Source of the DNA: an uncultured Desulfuromonas sp.
GTDB taxonomy: Bacteria > Desulfobacterota > Desulfuromonadia > Desulfuromonadales > Desulfuromonadaceae
Direction: 5' to 3'
Assembly (NCBI RefSeq): GCF_963678835.1
Contig: NZ_OY787469.1
Span: 1,488,001 to 1,552,000, forward strand
DNA length: 64,000 bases
Shown: piece after piece, positions 53,432 to 62,312 of the stretch
Position numbering within the stretch: position 1 is the stretch's first letter
Layout of the letters: each line of letters starts with the position of its first letter
Translations under genes and position numbers: made by a program
Notes under the pieces: model-generated
Databases searched by the model: none
Told to the model about the DNA's origin: nothing
What the model saw: only the letters and a program-made list of their open reading frames with translations

Positions 53432-55195
53432 TCATGCGGATTTTTGCGTTTGCTTACGTGGAGAACTCAGCATTAAACTCGCCGGAGTGGCAGGTGTCTC
53501 CCACGTGCCAACCATCGAGACCACGTCAAAGGGGTATTCTACCTCGCTCACGTATTTGATCAGATTGGGGTTGACCCCCGTATAGTCCTTGGTTTGTTTA
53601 AACTCGGCAGTGTGTCCCAATATCTCGGCGATCCACTCGCGGTGTACCTCATGCGCTAAAAGGTTTGCAGCGAATGACTTTCTCAGGCCATGAAAGACCC
53701 TCCGATTGTTGGGATCGTCCCACTCAACATTGCGGCTTGTGTGGTGTTGCCATGAGCTTGAAAAGCCGCCATACCGTCCAGTCTTCGGATCCCACTTCAG
53801 TGTCTCAAAGACGTGGGTGCAGTCTGATGCTTTCAGCCATTCGACATACTGTAGGAAGCCAAGCTTAATCAGCGTGGGGTGGAGTGGAATTTGTCGGATA
53901 GACGGCTTGTTCTTCGTGCTTTTGTCCGGTGCTCGGTCATTAATGTCGAGGTACCAGTATTCTGTTTTATCATCGTAACAGACATCCTCAACGTAAAGTT
54001 GCGCCAGCTCATTGCCTCGAGCTCCTGTGAATATTGCGAGAAGGGGGAGCCAGAAGTTTTGTGGCTTTTTGTAGCGCACCAGTGGTTTAGACCAGTAGCT
54101 CGTTTTGAACAACCGCTCAAGTTCTGCGTTCGACCACGGTGCAGGTTTAGAGCCTTTACGGACTCTGGCAGTTGCGCTGTATTCGTCTGGCTCTGCCCAT
54201 TGGGGGCAAGGATTTCGAGCTAGCCATGTACGCTCAACACAGAAGTTGAAGAACGAGCTCAACGCAATAAGAATGTCATAGCGTGTTTTGTCCCCACACT
54301 GTGGTAAATGCTTCCTTAGCTCCTCCGGGAAGTCGAGCAATTGCTCGTACGTGTACTGATCGACGGGAAGGTCCGGTAGTATTTCCTGAAAGCGCTTTTG
54401 ATTGAGGCGGATTTTGTCGACGGTTTTAGCAGACTTGCTCTGTTCCTTACTCTGGAGATAGGTACTTGAGGCTTCCGAGAAAAGAGGCGAGTTGCTTTGA
54501 GGCCGTGAGCGTCTCTCGCGATCATAGGATGAATCGCCAGTATTTATCCGTTCACGTTCAATCAGCCACACGTCAATGTCTTGACGTGTTAGAGCTCGCC
54601 TGACTTGTTGCATTGTTGTTGGCTCACTTAGCTGGTCTGACAGTCCTAGTTCATTAGCTCTATCGATAACATCATCCGGCAAGCCAAACTCAGAATACAA
54701 TGCATACCTGTTCAGGGTGAGTTGTTCTCTTTTGATCTGAATAAGGGTATCGATTGTATTCGTCAGCTCCTTGATTGTATTGCTGGTAGGTTTGTTGTGA
54801 TGAGCTCTGAGGGCTTGACCAATGCTACAAAGCGCTTGTAGCTCGGGATTGCGTGTCAAGTTTCCAAGCCCGTCAGAAGTTAATATGTCGTCAATACCCA
54901 TCAGGCTTTTTCCCGTGGACTCTTTACAGTCCCACGACTCCTTGAGCGCCTTGTGTTTGATGGTTTCGAGTAAAAGAGACAGTTCTTTATCGTTTAGCAT
55001 GTGGAGGTTCCCAAGTGTAATGAGCCGCTCGATCTGTGTGTCGATCAGTTTTAACCGATGCTTGGCCTCGCGGCGGCTATTCGTTCTCAACGACACGCAT
55101 ATACGTTTCGTGCCGTTAGAGTGATAGCGTTGAGGGAGTCTTCGGTTGTAGTAGAATATACGTCCACGCTGAGTAAGGTAGAGAGGATTACGCAC
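53432..55195 (-). CDS. int: Tyrosine recombinase integrase of the selC island
   Basis: 587 residues from GTG 55195, chosen because GGAGG lies eight bases upstream and it gives a typical integrase start (VRNPLYLTQRGRIFYYNRRLP). An upstream ATG at 55258 in the same frame would translate through the arm-type repeat. The N-terminal part matches the DUF6538-like domain and a helical core-binding region (about 280-370). The catalytic residues are visible: Arg in FTGARGNELAQL, HGLRKSF, His in ILGHTAEF, and the nucleophile Tyr in KQTKDYTG. It ends 15.7 kb from the left attachment repeat and lies beside selC, into which it recombines. Confidence 0.93.
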   Translation of the reverse strand: MRNPLYLTQRGRIFYYNRRLPQRYHSNGTKRICVSLRTNSRREAKHRLKLIDTQIERLITLGNLHMLNDKELSLLLETIKHKALKESWDCKESTGKSLMGIDDILTSDGLGNLTRNPELQALCSIGQALRAHHNKPTSNTIKELTNTIDTLIQIKREQLTLNRYALYSEFGLPDDVIDRANELGLSDQLSEPTTMQQVRRALTRQDIDVWLIERERINTGDSSYDRERRSRPQSNSPLFSEASSTYLQSKEQSKSAKTVDKIRLNQKRFQEILPDLPVDQYTYEQLLDFPEELRKHLPQCGDKTRYDILIALSSFFNFCVERTWLARNPCPQWAEPDEYSATARVRKGSKPAPWSNAELERLFKTSYWSKPLVRYKKPQNFWLPLLAIFTGARGNELAQLYVEDVCYDDKTEYWYLDINDRAPDKSTKNKPSIRQIPLHPTLIKLGFLQYVEWLKASDCTHVFETLKWDPKTGRYGGFSSSWQHHTSRNVEWDDPNNRRVFHGLRKSFAANLLAHEVHREWIAEILGHTAEFKQTKDYTGVNPNLIKYVSEVEYPFDVVSMVGTWETPATPASLMLSSPRKQTQKSA

Positions 55196-55207
55196 GAAAA
55201 AGCCTCC

Positions 55208-55233
55208 AAAATGTACCACAGTTTGGTCTGCAG
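55208..55233. repeat. Arm-type repeat, right copy (integrase leader)
   Basis: 26 bp matching 39730-39755 at 24 positions, same orientation. It covers the integrase promoter/leader, just upstream of the GGAGG. Candidate arm-binding site for the integrase or its autoregulatory operator. Confidence 0.5.
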
Positions 55234-55290
55234 ACGCACTGTGAACTTCCGAAGGCAATTCGTATTGCTTATGATTTCAAGCTGTTATTT

Positions 55291-55313
55291 GATTTTGGCG
55301 GGAGCAGATGGGA
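55291..55313. repeat. Right attachment site (attR), 3' end of selC
   Basis: Identical to 39638-39660. It covers the end of the T-arm/acceptor stem, the encoded CCA and a few bases beyond, so integration leaves selC intact. Confidence 0.9.
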
Positions 55314-55391
55314 ATCGAACCCACCGAGGACGGGATACGCCCTCCATCGGCTTTGAAGGCCGTGAGCGCCACCAGGCTACTAACTACTCCC
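55296..55391 (-). tRNA. selC: tRNA-Sec (anticodon UCA)
   Basis: Minus-strand 96-nt tRNA with 8-bp acceptor stem (GGGAGTAG / CTGCTCCC), long variable arm, anticodon loop CTTCAAA (UCA anticodon), T-loop GGTTCGATTCC, discriminator G and encoded CCA. These are the hallmarks of tRNA-Sec. It decodes UGA in selenoproteins, including SelD here. Its 3' end is the island attachment site. Confidence 0.97.
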
Positions 55392-55453
55392 TCATTTGAG
55401 GGAAGATGTATATCAGCTAGGCAGATTTGATTCAAGTATTTTATCTGTATGCC

Positions 55454-56062
55454 CTATGGCTGGATAATGCGGTCAGCCTGTTGCATGGCTTCAACCGTGT
55501 CGAGCATGTTGGACACCTGCCCCACCTTGAGCTGATCCTTCAACTCGTAAAATTCCAGACACAAGCCGCAGACGTTGATGGTAACTCCCGACTCTTCAAG
55601 ACGTTGCAGTGGTTCGAGGACCGCAGAGCCTTCACAGGTCAGCTTGACACCGCCATTGACGAACAGCATGGTCGAGGGCAACTGGCTGGACTCCAACAGG
55701 GTGCAGATGAAGTTGCGCATCAGCACTTCGCCGAGCTCATCATTGCCACGCCCCATGCAGGCGCTGGCGATGTAGACCACGGTGGCTTGCGTGATTTTTT
55801 TCGTCGGAGCCGGTGCCGGTGCCGCCTGTGTTTCAACGACCTGGGGAGTCTTCTGTGGGGTCAGATCAAGGACGATCTCATCGCCTTTGTTTGTTGCCGT
55901 TACGGCAAACCCTTCTTTGGTGGCCAGACGGGTAACGTTGGCCTGGGCGATATCATTACCAACACGCACCTGAACTGGCTCATCGGGATGGGCTAGAATC
56001 TGTTTACGGGTTTCCAGAACGGGGCGGGGACATTGTAATTCGCGACAATCAAGAATTTTCAT
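55454..56062 (-). CDS. yedF: Selenium metabolism protein YedF
   Basis: 202 residues: an N-terminal TusA-like domain (MKILDCRELQCPRPVLETRKQI, Cys in CPxP) followed by a DsrE-like domain (VVYIASACMGRGNDELGEVLMRNFICTLLE, then GVTINVCGLCLEFYEL). This fusion is the YedF family found with selenocysteine or selenouridine genes, thought to handle reduced sulfur/selenium in the cytoplasm. It lies 63 bp downstream of the selC 5' end on the same strand (yedF then selC in transcription order), which fits that role. Confidence 0.92.
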   Translation of the reverse strand: MKILDCRELQCPRPVLETRKQILAHPDEPVQVRVGNDIAQANVTRLATKEGFAVTATNKGDEIVLDLTPQKTPQVVETQAAPAPAPTKKITQATVVYIASACMGRGNDELGEVLMRNFICTLLESSQLPSTMLFVNGGVKLTCEGSAVLEPLQRLEESGVTINVCGLCLEFYELKDQLKVGQVSNMLDTVEAMQQADRIIQP

Positions 56063-56138
56063 CGGCTATACCTGTTATGTTCTGAGGTTATGTATCCTCA
56101 TCCTAATGCAATTACCTGCCGGAGGCAAGCCCTTGCGC

Positions 56139-57542
56139 TCAATCTTTTTCGCTGTTGTCCATGTGCAGGCGTACCACCGATTCCACATGCGCTGTCTGGG
56201 GAAACATATCCACCGGTTGCAGTTCTTCCACTTTGAAGCCTTGTTGCGTTAACAGGTGAAGATCCCTGCCGAGGCTATATGGATTGCAGGAGACATAGAT
56301 CAGCGTCTGCGGGCGCAGTTGACCGAGGGTGGCAATAATCTCCTCACTGCAGCCACTGCGTGGGGGATTGACCACGGCAACTTTGAGTGGGGACAGCTCC
56401 CGCTGCATGTCGTGGAGAATCTCGCCGGCATCACCGACGATAAAACGGCAGTTGCCCAGTTCATTGAGTTCAGCGGCAGCTTTGGCATTAAAGATGGCGT
56501 CTTCGTTGATCTCTATTCCTGTGACTTTGGCACCGCTGGTGGCCAGGTGCATGGCGATGCCGCCGACACCACAATACAGATCAACTGCCGTGTCTTTGGC
56601 GCCGAGATTGGCCCAGGACTGGACCTGAGCATAGATGCGCGCTGCTTGTCGGTTGTTGACCTGGAAGAATGACGTCGGTGACAGGCGCAGACGGATGTCG
56701 CCAACCTGATCAATCAGATCACCGGCGCCGATCACCTTAACGGTGGTTGAGCCAAAGATGACATTGCCGGTGGAGGCGTTGATGTTCTGATGCACTCCGA
56801 TGATCTGCGGCACCTTTTTCTTCAACCATTTGGCCAGATGGGTCATCTCGCGGTAGTTGCGTTCGGTTGTCACCAGGGTGACCAGAGCCTTGTTTGCCTG
56901 TGGGCTGACGCGGATGGCCACATAGCGCAACAGACCACGGCGTGACACCGGGTTGTACACGTGGATATCCTGTTTTTCGATCTCTTCACGTAAGGCTTGG
57001 GCGATCTGGTTGATGAGTGGATGCTGCTGCGGGCAATTGCCGATATCCAACACCTGATGTGAGCCACGTTTGTAGAGGCCGACCCGCGCTTTGCCGTGCA
57101 CTTTGGCAATGGCCAGCTTGGCGATGGTCCGGTAGCCGAAGGTCTCTTCAGAGGACCACACCGGATGAACCGTGACGTGGCCTAGGGTCGGGTAGTGGCT
57201 TAACGCATCCTCAATCATGCCCCGTTTAAAGTCGAGCTGATGGCGGTAGCCGAGGTGAATCAGCGGGCAGCCTGAACAGTTCTTTGCCAGCTTGCAGCCC
57301 GGCGTTACGCGTTGGCGGCTTCTGCGCAGGACTTTAATCAGTTTACCGATGATCCGGCGCTGACCTTCATGGTCAATCGCGCCCAGAACGTCCTCGCCAG
57401 GCAGGGTACCGGCGATAAGGATCTCTTTGTTTTCGTGGCGGCCGACACCGATTCCGTCAACGTTGAGATGATCGATTGTTACGGTGATCGGTTCTTGTCG
57501 CGGGGCAGGGCGTTTTGCCGGACCGCGGGTATTTTTTTTCAT
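56139..57542 (-). CDS. 23S rRNA (uracil-5-)-methyltransferase, RlmD/TrmA family
   Basis: 467 residues. An N-terminal TRAM domain (ITVTIDHLNVDGIGVGRHENKEILIAGTLPGE) comes first. The iron-sulfur cysteines CKLAKNCSGCPLIH follow, then the SAM motif DLYCGVGGIAMHLA. The catalytic cysteine is in VNPPRSGCSEE and the C-terminal motif in YVSCNP. The [4Fe-4S] cluster and TRAM domain point to RlmD-type enzymes acting on U1939 of 23S rRNA, but RlmCD-type and tRNA specificity cannot be excluded. Confidence 0.88.
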   Translation of the reverse strand: MKKNTRGPAKRPAPRQEPITVTIDHLNVDGIGVGRHENKEILIAGTLPGEDVLGAIDHEGQRRIIGKLIKVLRRSRQRVTPGCKLAKNCSGCPLIHLGYRHQLDFKRGMIEDALSHYPTLGHVTVHPVWSSEETFGYRTIAKLAIAKVHGKARVGLYKRGSHQVLDIGNCPQQHPLINQIAQALREEIEKQDIHVYNPVSRRGLLRYVAIRVSPQANKALVTLVTTERNYREMTHLAKWLKKKVPQIIGVHQNINASTGNVIFGSTTVKVIGAGDLIDQVGDIRLRLSPTSFFQVNNRQAARIYAQVQSWANLGAKDTAVDLYCGVGGIAMHLATSGAKVTGIEINEDAIFNAKAAAELNELGNCRFIVGDAGEILHDMQRELSPLKVAVVNPPRSGCSEEIIATLGQLRPQTLIYVSCNPYSLGRDLHLLTQQGFKVEELQPVDMFPQTAHVESVVRLHMDNSEKD

Positions 57543-57777
57543 AAAGCGTCCATGGTGTTATAAATAGATGTGATTGGGGCGACAGTAGCCGCTTGAACGG
57601 GGTGTGTCAATGCTATCTTTGCGTCTTGACGCTGCTGCGTGGCTGTGGCTAGATGCGTGAGGTTTTGATAAGAGTCCGAATTTTGTGAGTAGATCGTTGA
57701 AAAATATTTAAGTTGTTAATTTATCAGTTGTTCTGGCATGGCCCGCATCGGTTGGGGTGAGAACGAAGGAGAAGGTT

Positions 57778-58854
57778 GTGAACACAGAACGCAAAACACG
57801 TGCGCTGCAGGTTGGTTCGGTGGCGGTTGGCGGCGATGCGCCGGTTTCCGTGCAGTCCATGTGTAATACCGACACCCGCGATATTGCAGCAACATTGACC
57901 CAGATTCGTGCCCTGGAGGCCGCCGGTTGTGAAATCGTCCGCTGTGCTGTGCCGGATATGGACGCGGCGAATGCGTTACACGGGATCGTTGATGGCTGCA
58001 CCATCCCACTGATTGCCGACATTCACTTTGATTACCGTCTCGCCTTGCAGGCTGTTGACAGTGGCGTGGCCGGATTGCGTATCAACCCCGGCAACATCGG
58101 CGAATCATGGAAGGTGGCCGAAGTGGTTAGGGCCTGCTCTGAAAGGCGTTTGCCGATCCGTATCGGCGTCAACGGCGGTTCGCTGGAGAAGGAGTTGCTC
58201 GAGCGCCATGGTCATGCTACAGCACAGGCCATGGTGGAGAGCGCCCTCGGCCATATCCGTATTGTCGAAGAACTTGGTTATGATCAGATGAAAGTCAGTC
58301 TCAAGGCGTCTGACGTGCGGCGTACTGTAGAAGCCTACCGTTTGTTGGCCGACCAGGTTGATTACCCGTTACATATCGGTATTACCGAAGCGGGCACCAC
58401 CTGGGCCGGAACCATCAAGAGTGCCGTCGGCCTGGGGGCGCTGTTGTATGACGGGATTGGTGACACCTTGCGGGTGTCATTGACCGGCGATCCGGTGGAG
58501 GAGGTTCGGGTTGGCTGGGAGATCCTTAAGTCGTTGCAGTTGCGCCAACGCGGCCCGGTCTTTGTCAGTTGCCCCACCTGTGGTCGGTGTCAGATCGATC
58601 TGATCCGCGTGGCTGAGGAAGTGGAAGCGCGTCTGCAACAGCTGACGGCACCGTTGACCATCGCCGTGATGGGCTGTGTGGTCAACGGTCCGGGAGAAGC
58701 GCGCGAGGCCGATCTTGGCATTGCCGGCGGCAAAGAGATGGGCCTGTTGTTCCGCAAAGGAGAGATCGTTCGACGTTTGCCGCAGGCGGAATTGGCCGAT
58801 GCCCTGGTGGAAGAGGCGCTGGCTCTCGCCGAGCGCTTCGAAGGGCAAGATTGA
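57778..58854 (+). CDS. ispG: 4-hydroxy-3-methylbut-2-en-1-yl diphosphate synthase IspG
   Basis: [4Fe-4S] enzyme of the MEP isoprenoid pathway. 358 residues from GTG 57778 (AAGGAG six bases upstream); an upstream in-frame GTG at 57757 is less likely. RKTRALQVGSVAVGGDAPVSVQSMCNTDTRD begins the TIM barrel. The cluster ligands are in CPTCGRCQID and CVVNGPGEAREADLGIAGG. It stands alone; the upstream 230 bp hold no gene. Confidence 0.96.
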   Translation: MNTERKTRALQVGSVAVGGDAPVSVQSMCNTDTRDIAATLTQIRALEAAGCEIVRCAVPDMDAANALHGIVDGCTIPLIADIHFDYRLALQAVDSGVAGLRINPGNIGESWKVAEVVRACSERRLPIRIGVNGGSLEKELLERHGHATAQAMVESALGHIRIVEELGYDQMKVSLKASDVRRTVEAYRLLADQVDYPLHIGITEAGTTWAGTIKSAVGLGALLYDGIGDTLRVSLTGDPVEEVRVGWEILKSLQLRQRGPVFVSCPTCGRCQIDLIRVAEEVEARLQQLTAPLTIAVMGCVVNGPGEAREADLGIAGGKEMGLLFRKGEIVRRLPQAELADALVEEALALAERFEGQD

Positions 58855-58870
58855 ATTTTTGCCGGCGTTG

Positions 58871-60361
58871 TCAGCGCTCACTGTGTTCGCTGGCAGGAAC
58901 CGCTCTCTTGAATGCCCAGGCTTCAATTTTTTTGATCTGTTCGGCCATGGTCACAGAGATGGGCACGGTCTGACCAATGGCTTCCATAATATCTTTTTCC
59001 GTCATAACACGTTGAGCTGCCTGGGCTTCAAAACGGGCGCTGGCCACGGCCTGTTCGATCTCGGCCCCGGAGAATCCTTTGCTGGAGTGGGCCAGGGTGG
59101 TGGTGTCGTAGGCGCTGCCATCCTGACCTTGACGATCGAGGTGGATGGTGAAGATCTCTTTGCGTTCATTGAGGCCGGGCAGCGCGATATAAAAGATTTC
59201 GTCAAAGCGGCCTTTACGCAGCACCTCGGCCGGTAACATCTCAATGGCGTTGGCCGTGGCCGCCACAAACACCGGACTCTTTTTCTCCTGCATCCAGGTC
59301 AGGAAATAACCCAGCACCCGCGATGATGATCCGCCGCCACTTTTGAAGCCTTGCTCGGAAATGCCCGATTCGATCTCATCGATCCACAGCACGCAGGGCG
59401 AAATGGCTTCGGCTAACTGGCAGGCGCGGTGCAGGCTGCGCTCCGGGGTGCCATAGGTCCCTTCGTAGACGGTAGACATGTCGAGACGCAGCAAAGGCAG
59501 GCTCCAGCGGGCGGCAATGGCTTTGACGAACAGACTTTTACCGCAACCGCTGATCCCCATCAGCAGCACGCCGCTGGGCAGGTTTTCGCCGCTGCTCAGC
59601 TCATCAACACCAAAGGCCTTTTCGCGGCGGGCCATCCAGTGTTTGAGGTTCTCCATGCCACCGACATGGTCGGGTTGCAGGTCGTTGTCGATGAACTCAA
59701 GAATGCCGGTCTGCTCCAGGGCGCGCTTCTTGTCGAGATGCAGAGCGCCGATCACTTCGGCAACATCGTTGCCCTTGGTGAGGCGTGCCATGCGCAGGGC
59801 GCGCTCCAGGCGGATCAGATCAAGGCCCTGAGCGGCCAACACCATTTTTCGCAATGCGTCATCCTGCTGCAGCAGTTGATCGATATACGGGTCTTGCTCG
59901 CGGTGCGTTGTCAGATAGGAAGACAGCTCCGCCGCGTTGGGCAGCGGGTGGTCGAGTTGGACAAAATGGCTTTGCAGCGGCTCCGGAATCGCCGGGTCAA
60001 GAGCCAGAAAGGCCAGGCTCTTTCTGGCGTTGCTGCGTTGCTGGGAAAAATTGATCATCAGGCGTTGGATTTTCGGATTGTTGTCCCAATACCAGTGCAT
60101 GTCGACAAAGACGAAGATGGCGTGTCCCGCTTGATTGAGCGCCCAGCTCAGAGCATCTGCCGGATCGGCGGTGTTGTCGACACCCTCGAATCCGCTGGTG
60201 CACGACCATATTTTAGGCGGCTCCATCCCTTTGAGGTTGCGGGTTGCAGCGGTTTGAATCAGTTGGATGGTACGTTGTTCGTTGCCGGTATTGATGGCGA
60301 TCAGGGGGGTTCCTGCAGCAACGTGTTGGGCAAAGGTGGCGGTGGTGAGTAGCTCTTTCAT
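58871..60361 (-). CDS. Ycf46-like AAA+ ATPase
   Basis: 496 residues. The N-terminal half (about 1-240) lacks known catalytic motifs. The AAA+ module has Walker A GISGCGKS, Walker [10 protein letters not shown], sensor 1 (VFVAATAN), an arginine finger region ([15 protein letters not shown]) and the sensor 2 [11 protein letters not shown]. The layout matches plastid-type Ycf46 and its bacterial relatives, whose role is unclear (possibly linked to carbon or stress metabolism). Transcribed toward ispG on the other strand; the ends are 16 bp apart. Confidence 0.85.
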   Translation of the reverse strand: MKELLTTATFAQHVAAGTPLIAINTGNEQRTIQLIQTAATRNLKGMEPPKIWSCTSGFEGVDNTADPADALSWALNQAGHAIFVFVDMHWYWDNNPKIQRLMINFSQQRSNARKSLAFLALDPAIPEPLQSHFVQLDHPLPNAAELSSYLTTHREQDPYIDQLLQQDDALRKMVLAAQGLDLIRLERALRMARLTKGNDVAEVIGALHLDKKRALEQTGILEFIDNDLQPDHVGGMENLKHWMARREKAFGVDELSSGENLPSGVLLMGISGCGKSLFVKAIAARWSLPLLRLDMSTVYEGTYGTPERSLHRACQLAEAISPCVLWIDEIESGISEQGFKSGGGSSSRVLGYFLTWMQEKKSPVFVAATANAIEMLPAEVLRKGRFDEIFYIALPGLNERKEIFTIHLDRQGQDGSAYDTTTLAHSSKGFSGAEIEQAVASARFEAQAAQRVMTEKDIMEAIGQTVPISVTMAEQIKKIEAWAFKRAVPASEHSER

Positions 60362-60593
60362 AAGACCTCGTGGCTTGACGGTAGCGGGTGTGGTGCGGGA
60401 TTTTATCAGACGCTGTCACCTGGAGCATCAATGTTGTCTTTGGCGACAGTTCCGAACCGGGGGTGCCGTCGTGGTTAGAATCCTTTCAGCGCCCCGGCAT
60501 TGCTTGCATTTTAACCCGAAATAAGCTAGCGTGCGAACGTATTTACGAGATGATAACACGATCAGTTTTTATTGCCATAAAAGGAACGGAATC

Positions 60594-62309
60594 ATGCGTT
60601 TAACCGAGTATTTGCTGCCCACGTTGAAAGAGAATCCGGCCGATGCGGAAATTGTCAGCCATCAATTGATGATGCGCGCTGGAATGATCCGCAAGGTTGC
60701 TGCGGGAATTTATACCTATCTGCCGCTGGGATTGCGTTCCATCCGTAAGGTGGAGCAGATCGTCCGTGAGGAGATGGATCGTGCCGGTGCCATGGAGCTG
60801 TTGATGCCGATGGTGGTTCCAGCCGGGCTATGGGAAGAGTCTGGCCGTTGGGAGCAATACGGTAAAGAGTTGCTGCGCATCAGAGACCGAAAGGACACGG
60901 AATTTTGCCTCGGACCGACCCACGAAGAGGTGATTACCGACGTGGTGCGCGGTACGGTGCGTTCCTATCGCCAGTTGCCGCTAAACCTGTACCAGATCCA
61001 AGGTAAGTTCCGTGATGAGATCCGGCCCCGTTTCGGTCTGATGCGTGGTCGTGAATTTATTATGAAAGATGCCTATTCCTTTGATCTGGAAGATGCCGGA
61101 GCGGATACGGCCTACGAAAAAATGTACCAGGCGTATCAGCGTATTTTTAAACGCTGCGGCCTGAAATTTCGTGCCGTGGAAGCCGATACCGGCAACATCG
61201 GCGGGTCGTCCTCCCATGAATTTATGGTGCTGGCCGAGTCGGGAGAAGACGCGATTGTCTCCTGTGATCAGTGTGATTACGCGGCCAATGTCGAAAAAGC
61301 CCAGATGCGCCAGGAGCAAGGGCGCAGTGGCGAAGGGCAGGCCGAGTTGCAGAAAATCGATACGCCGGAGCGTAAGACCATTGCCGAGGTGGCTGAGTTT
61401 CTCGATATGGACCACAGCCGCCTGATCAAAACGCTGCTGGTGCAAACCGATACCGGCGAGCAGTTGGCCGTACTCCTGCGTGGTGATCGTGAGCTTAACG
61501 AGATCAAGTTATGCCGCTATCTCGATTGTCTTGAGGTGGTGATGCTCAGCGATATCGCTGTGGAGGAGTTGACTGGTGCACCGGTAGGCTTTGCCGGACC
61601 TGTCGGCCTGGATTGCCGGATTTTGGCTGATCTTGAAGTGCAATCGATGGCCGATGCTGTGGTTGGCGGCAATGAAAAAGACGTTCATTACATGGGCGCG
61701 AACCCTGGGCGCGACTTTAGTGTCGAAGCTTATGCCGATCTGCGCCAGGCCCAAGCCGGTGATGGCTGCCCGCGTTGTGACGGCACCCTGCAGATGTGGC
61801 GCGGTATCGAAGTTGGCCACGTGTTCAAGCTGGGAACGAAATATTCCGAAGCTCTGGGAGCAACGGTCCTTAATGCCGAAGGCAAAGAGGCGCCTTTGGT
61901 CATGGGCTGTTACGGCATTGGCATCGGTCGAACCGTTGCCGCCGCCATTGAACAGAATCATGATGATCAAGGGGTGATCTTTCCGATGCCCATCGCGCCG
62001 TTTCAGGTGATTATCACGTTGCTCAACCCTAAAGATGAGCAGGTGATGCAGGCGGGCAGCGAACTGTACCAACAGTTGATGGACGCCGGGGTTGAAGTGT
62101 TGCTTGATGACCGTGACGAACGGCCTGGTAGTAAGTTCAAAGATGCCGAACTGATCGGTATTCCGATTCGGGTGACGGTGGGTAATCGTGCGCTCAAAGA
62201 AGGCGCTTTTGAAGTGCAAAAGCGCCTGGAAGGTGAACGGATGATGATGCCGGTTGCAGAAACGCTGTCCTGGTTGGTCGACGAAGTCAAACGTCAACTC
62301 ATGGAGTAG
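60594..62309 (+). CDS. proS: Prolyl-tRNA synthetase
   Basis: 571 residues from ATG 60594 (AAAGGA upstream; the frame is open to 60531). Class II aminoacyl-tRNA synthetase with motif 1 (IRKVEQIVREEMDRAGAMELLMPMV), motif 2 (FRDEIRPRFGLMRGREFIMKDAYSF) and motif 3 (LVMGCYGIGIGRTVAA). The bacterial-type insertion (editing) domain occupies about 225-405. The C-terminal anticodon-binding domain ends the protein. The length matches the bacterial long form. Confidence 0.97.
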   Translation: MRLTEYLLPTLKENPADAEIVSHQLMMRAGMIRKVAAGIYTYLPLGLRSIRKVEQIVREEMDRAGAMELLMPMVVPAGLWEESGRWEQYGKELLRIRDRKDTEFCLGPTHEEVITDVVRGTVRSYRQLPLNLYQIQGKFRDEIRPRFGLMRGREFIMKDAYSFDLEDAGADTAYEKMYQAYQRIFKRCGLKFRAVEADTGNIGGSSSHEFMVLAESGEDAIVSCDQCDYAANVEKAQMRQEQGRSGEGQAELQKIDTPERKTIAEVAEFLDMDHSRLIKTLLVQTDTGEQLAVLLRGDRELNEIKLCRYLDCLEVVMLSDIAVEELTGAPVGFAGPVGLDCRILADLEVQSMADAVVGGNEKDVHYMGANPGRDFSVEAYADLRQAQAGDGCPRCDGTLQMWRGIEVGHVFKLGTKYSEALGATVLNAEGKEAPLVMGCYGIGIGRTVAAAIEQNHDDQGVIFPMPIAPFQVIITLLNPKDEQVMQAGSELYQQLMDAGVEVLLDDRDERPGSKFKDAELIGIPIRVTVGNRALKEGAFEVQKRLEGERMMMPVAETLSWLVDEVKRQLME

Positions 62310-62312
62310 GCC

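Larger units (their letters stand above)
39638..55313. mobile_element. selC-integrated genomic island carrying a type II-C CRISPR-Cas system
   Basis: A 15.7-kb element bounded by identical 23-bp direct repeats, one of which is the 3' end of selC. A tyrosine integrase gene sits next to the tRNA. It contains a HUH replication initiator, an IS4-family element, tracrRNA-cas9-cas1-cas2-CRISPR, a polymerase-like gene, a serine resolvase, and a zinc-ribbon/YbjQ gene. Several of these genes look more AT-rich than the chromosome. No conjugation genes are seen, so it is a mobilisable or satellite-type integrative element rather than an ICE. Confidence 0.88.

Noticed and set aside
53301..53585. 94-codon plus-strand ORF
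   Set aside because: It overlaps the 3' end of the integrase on the other strand and has no motif.
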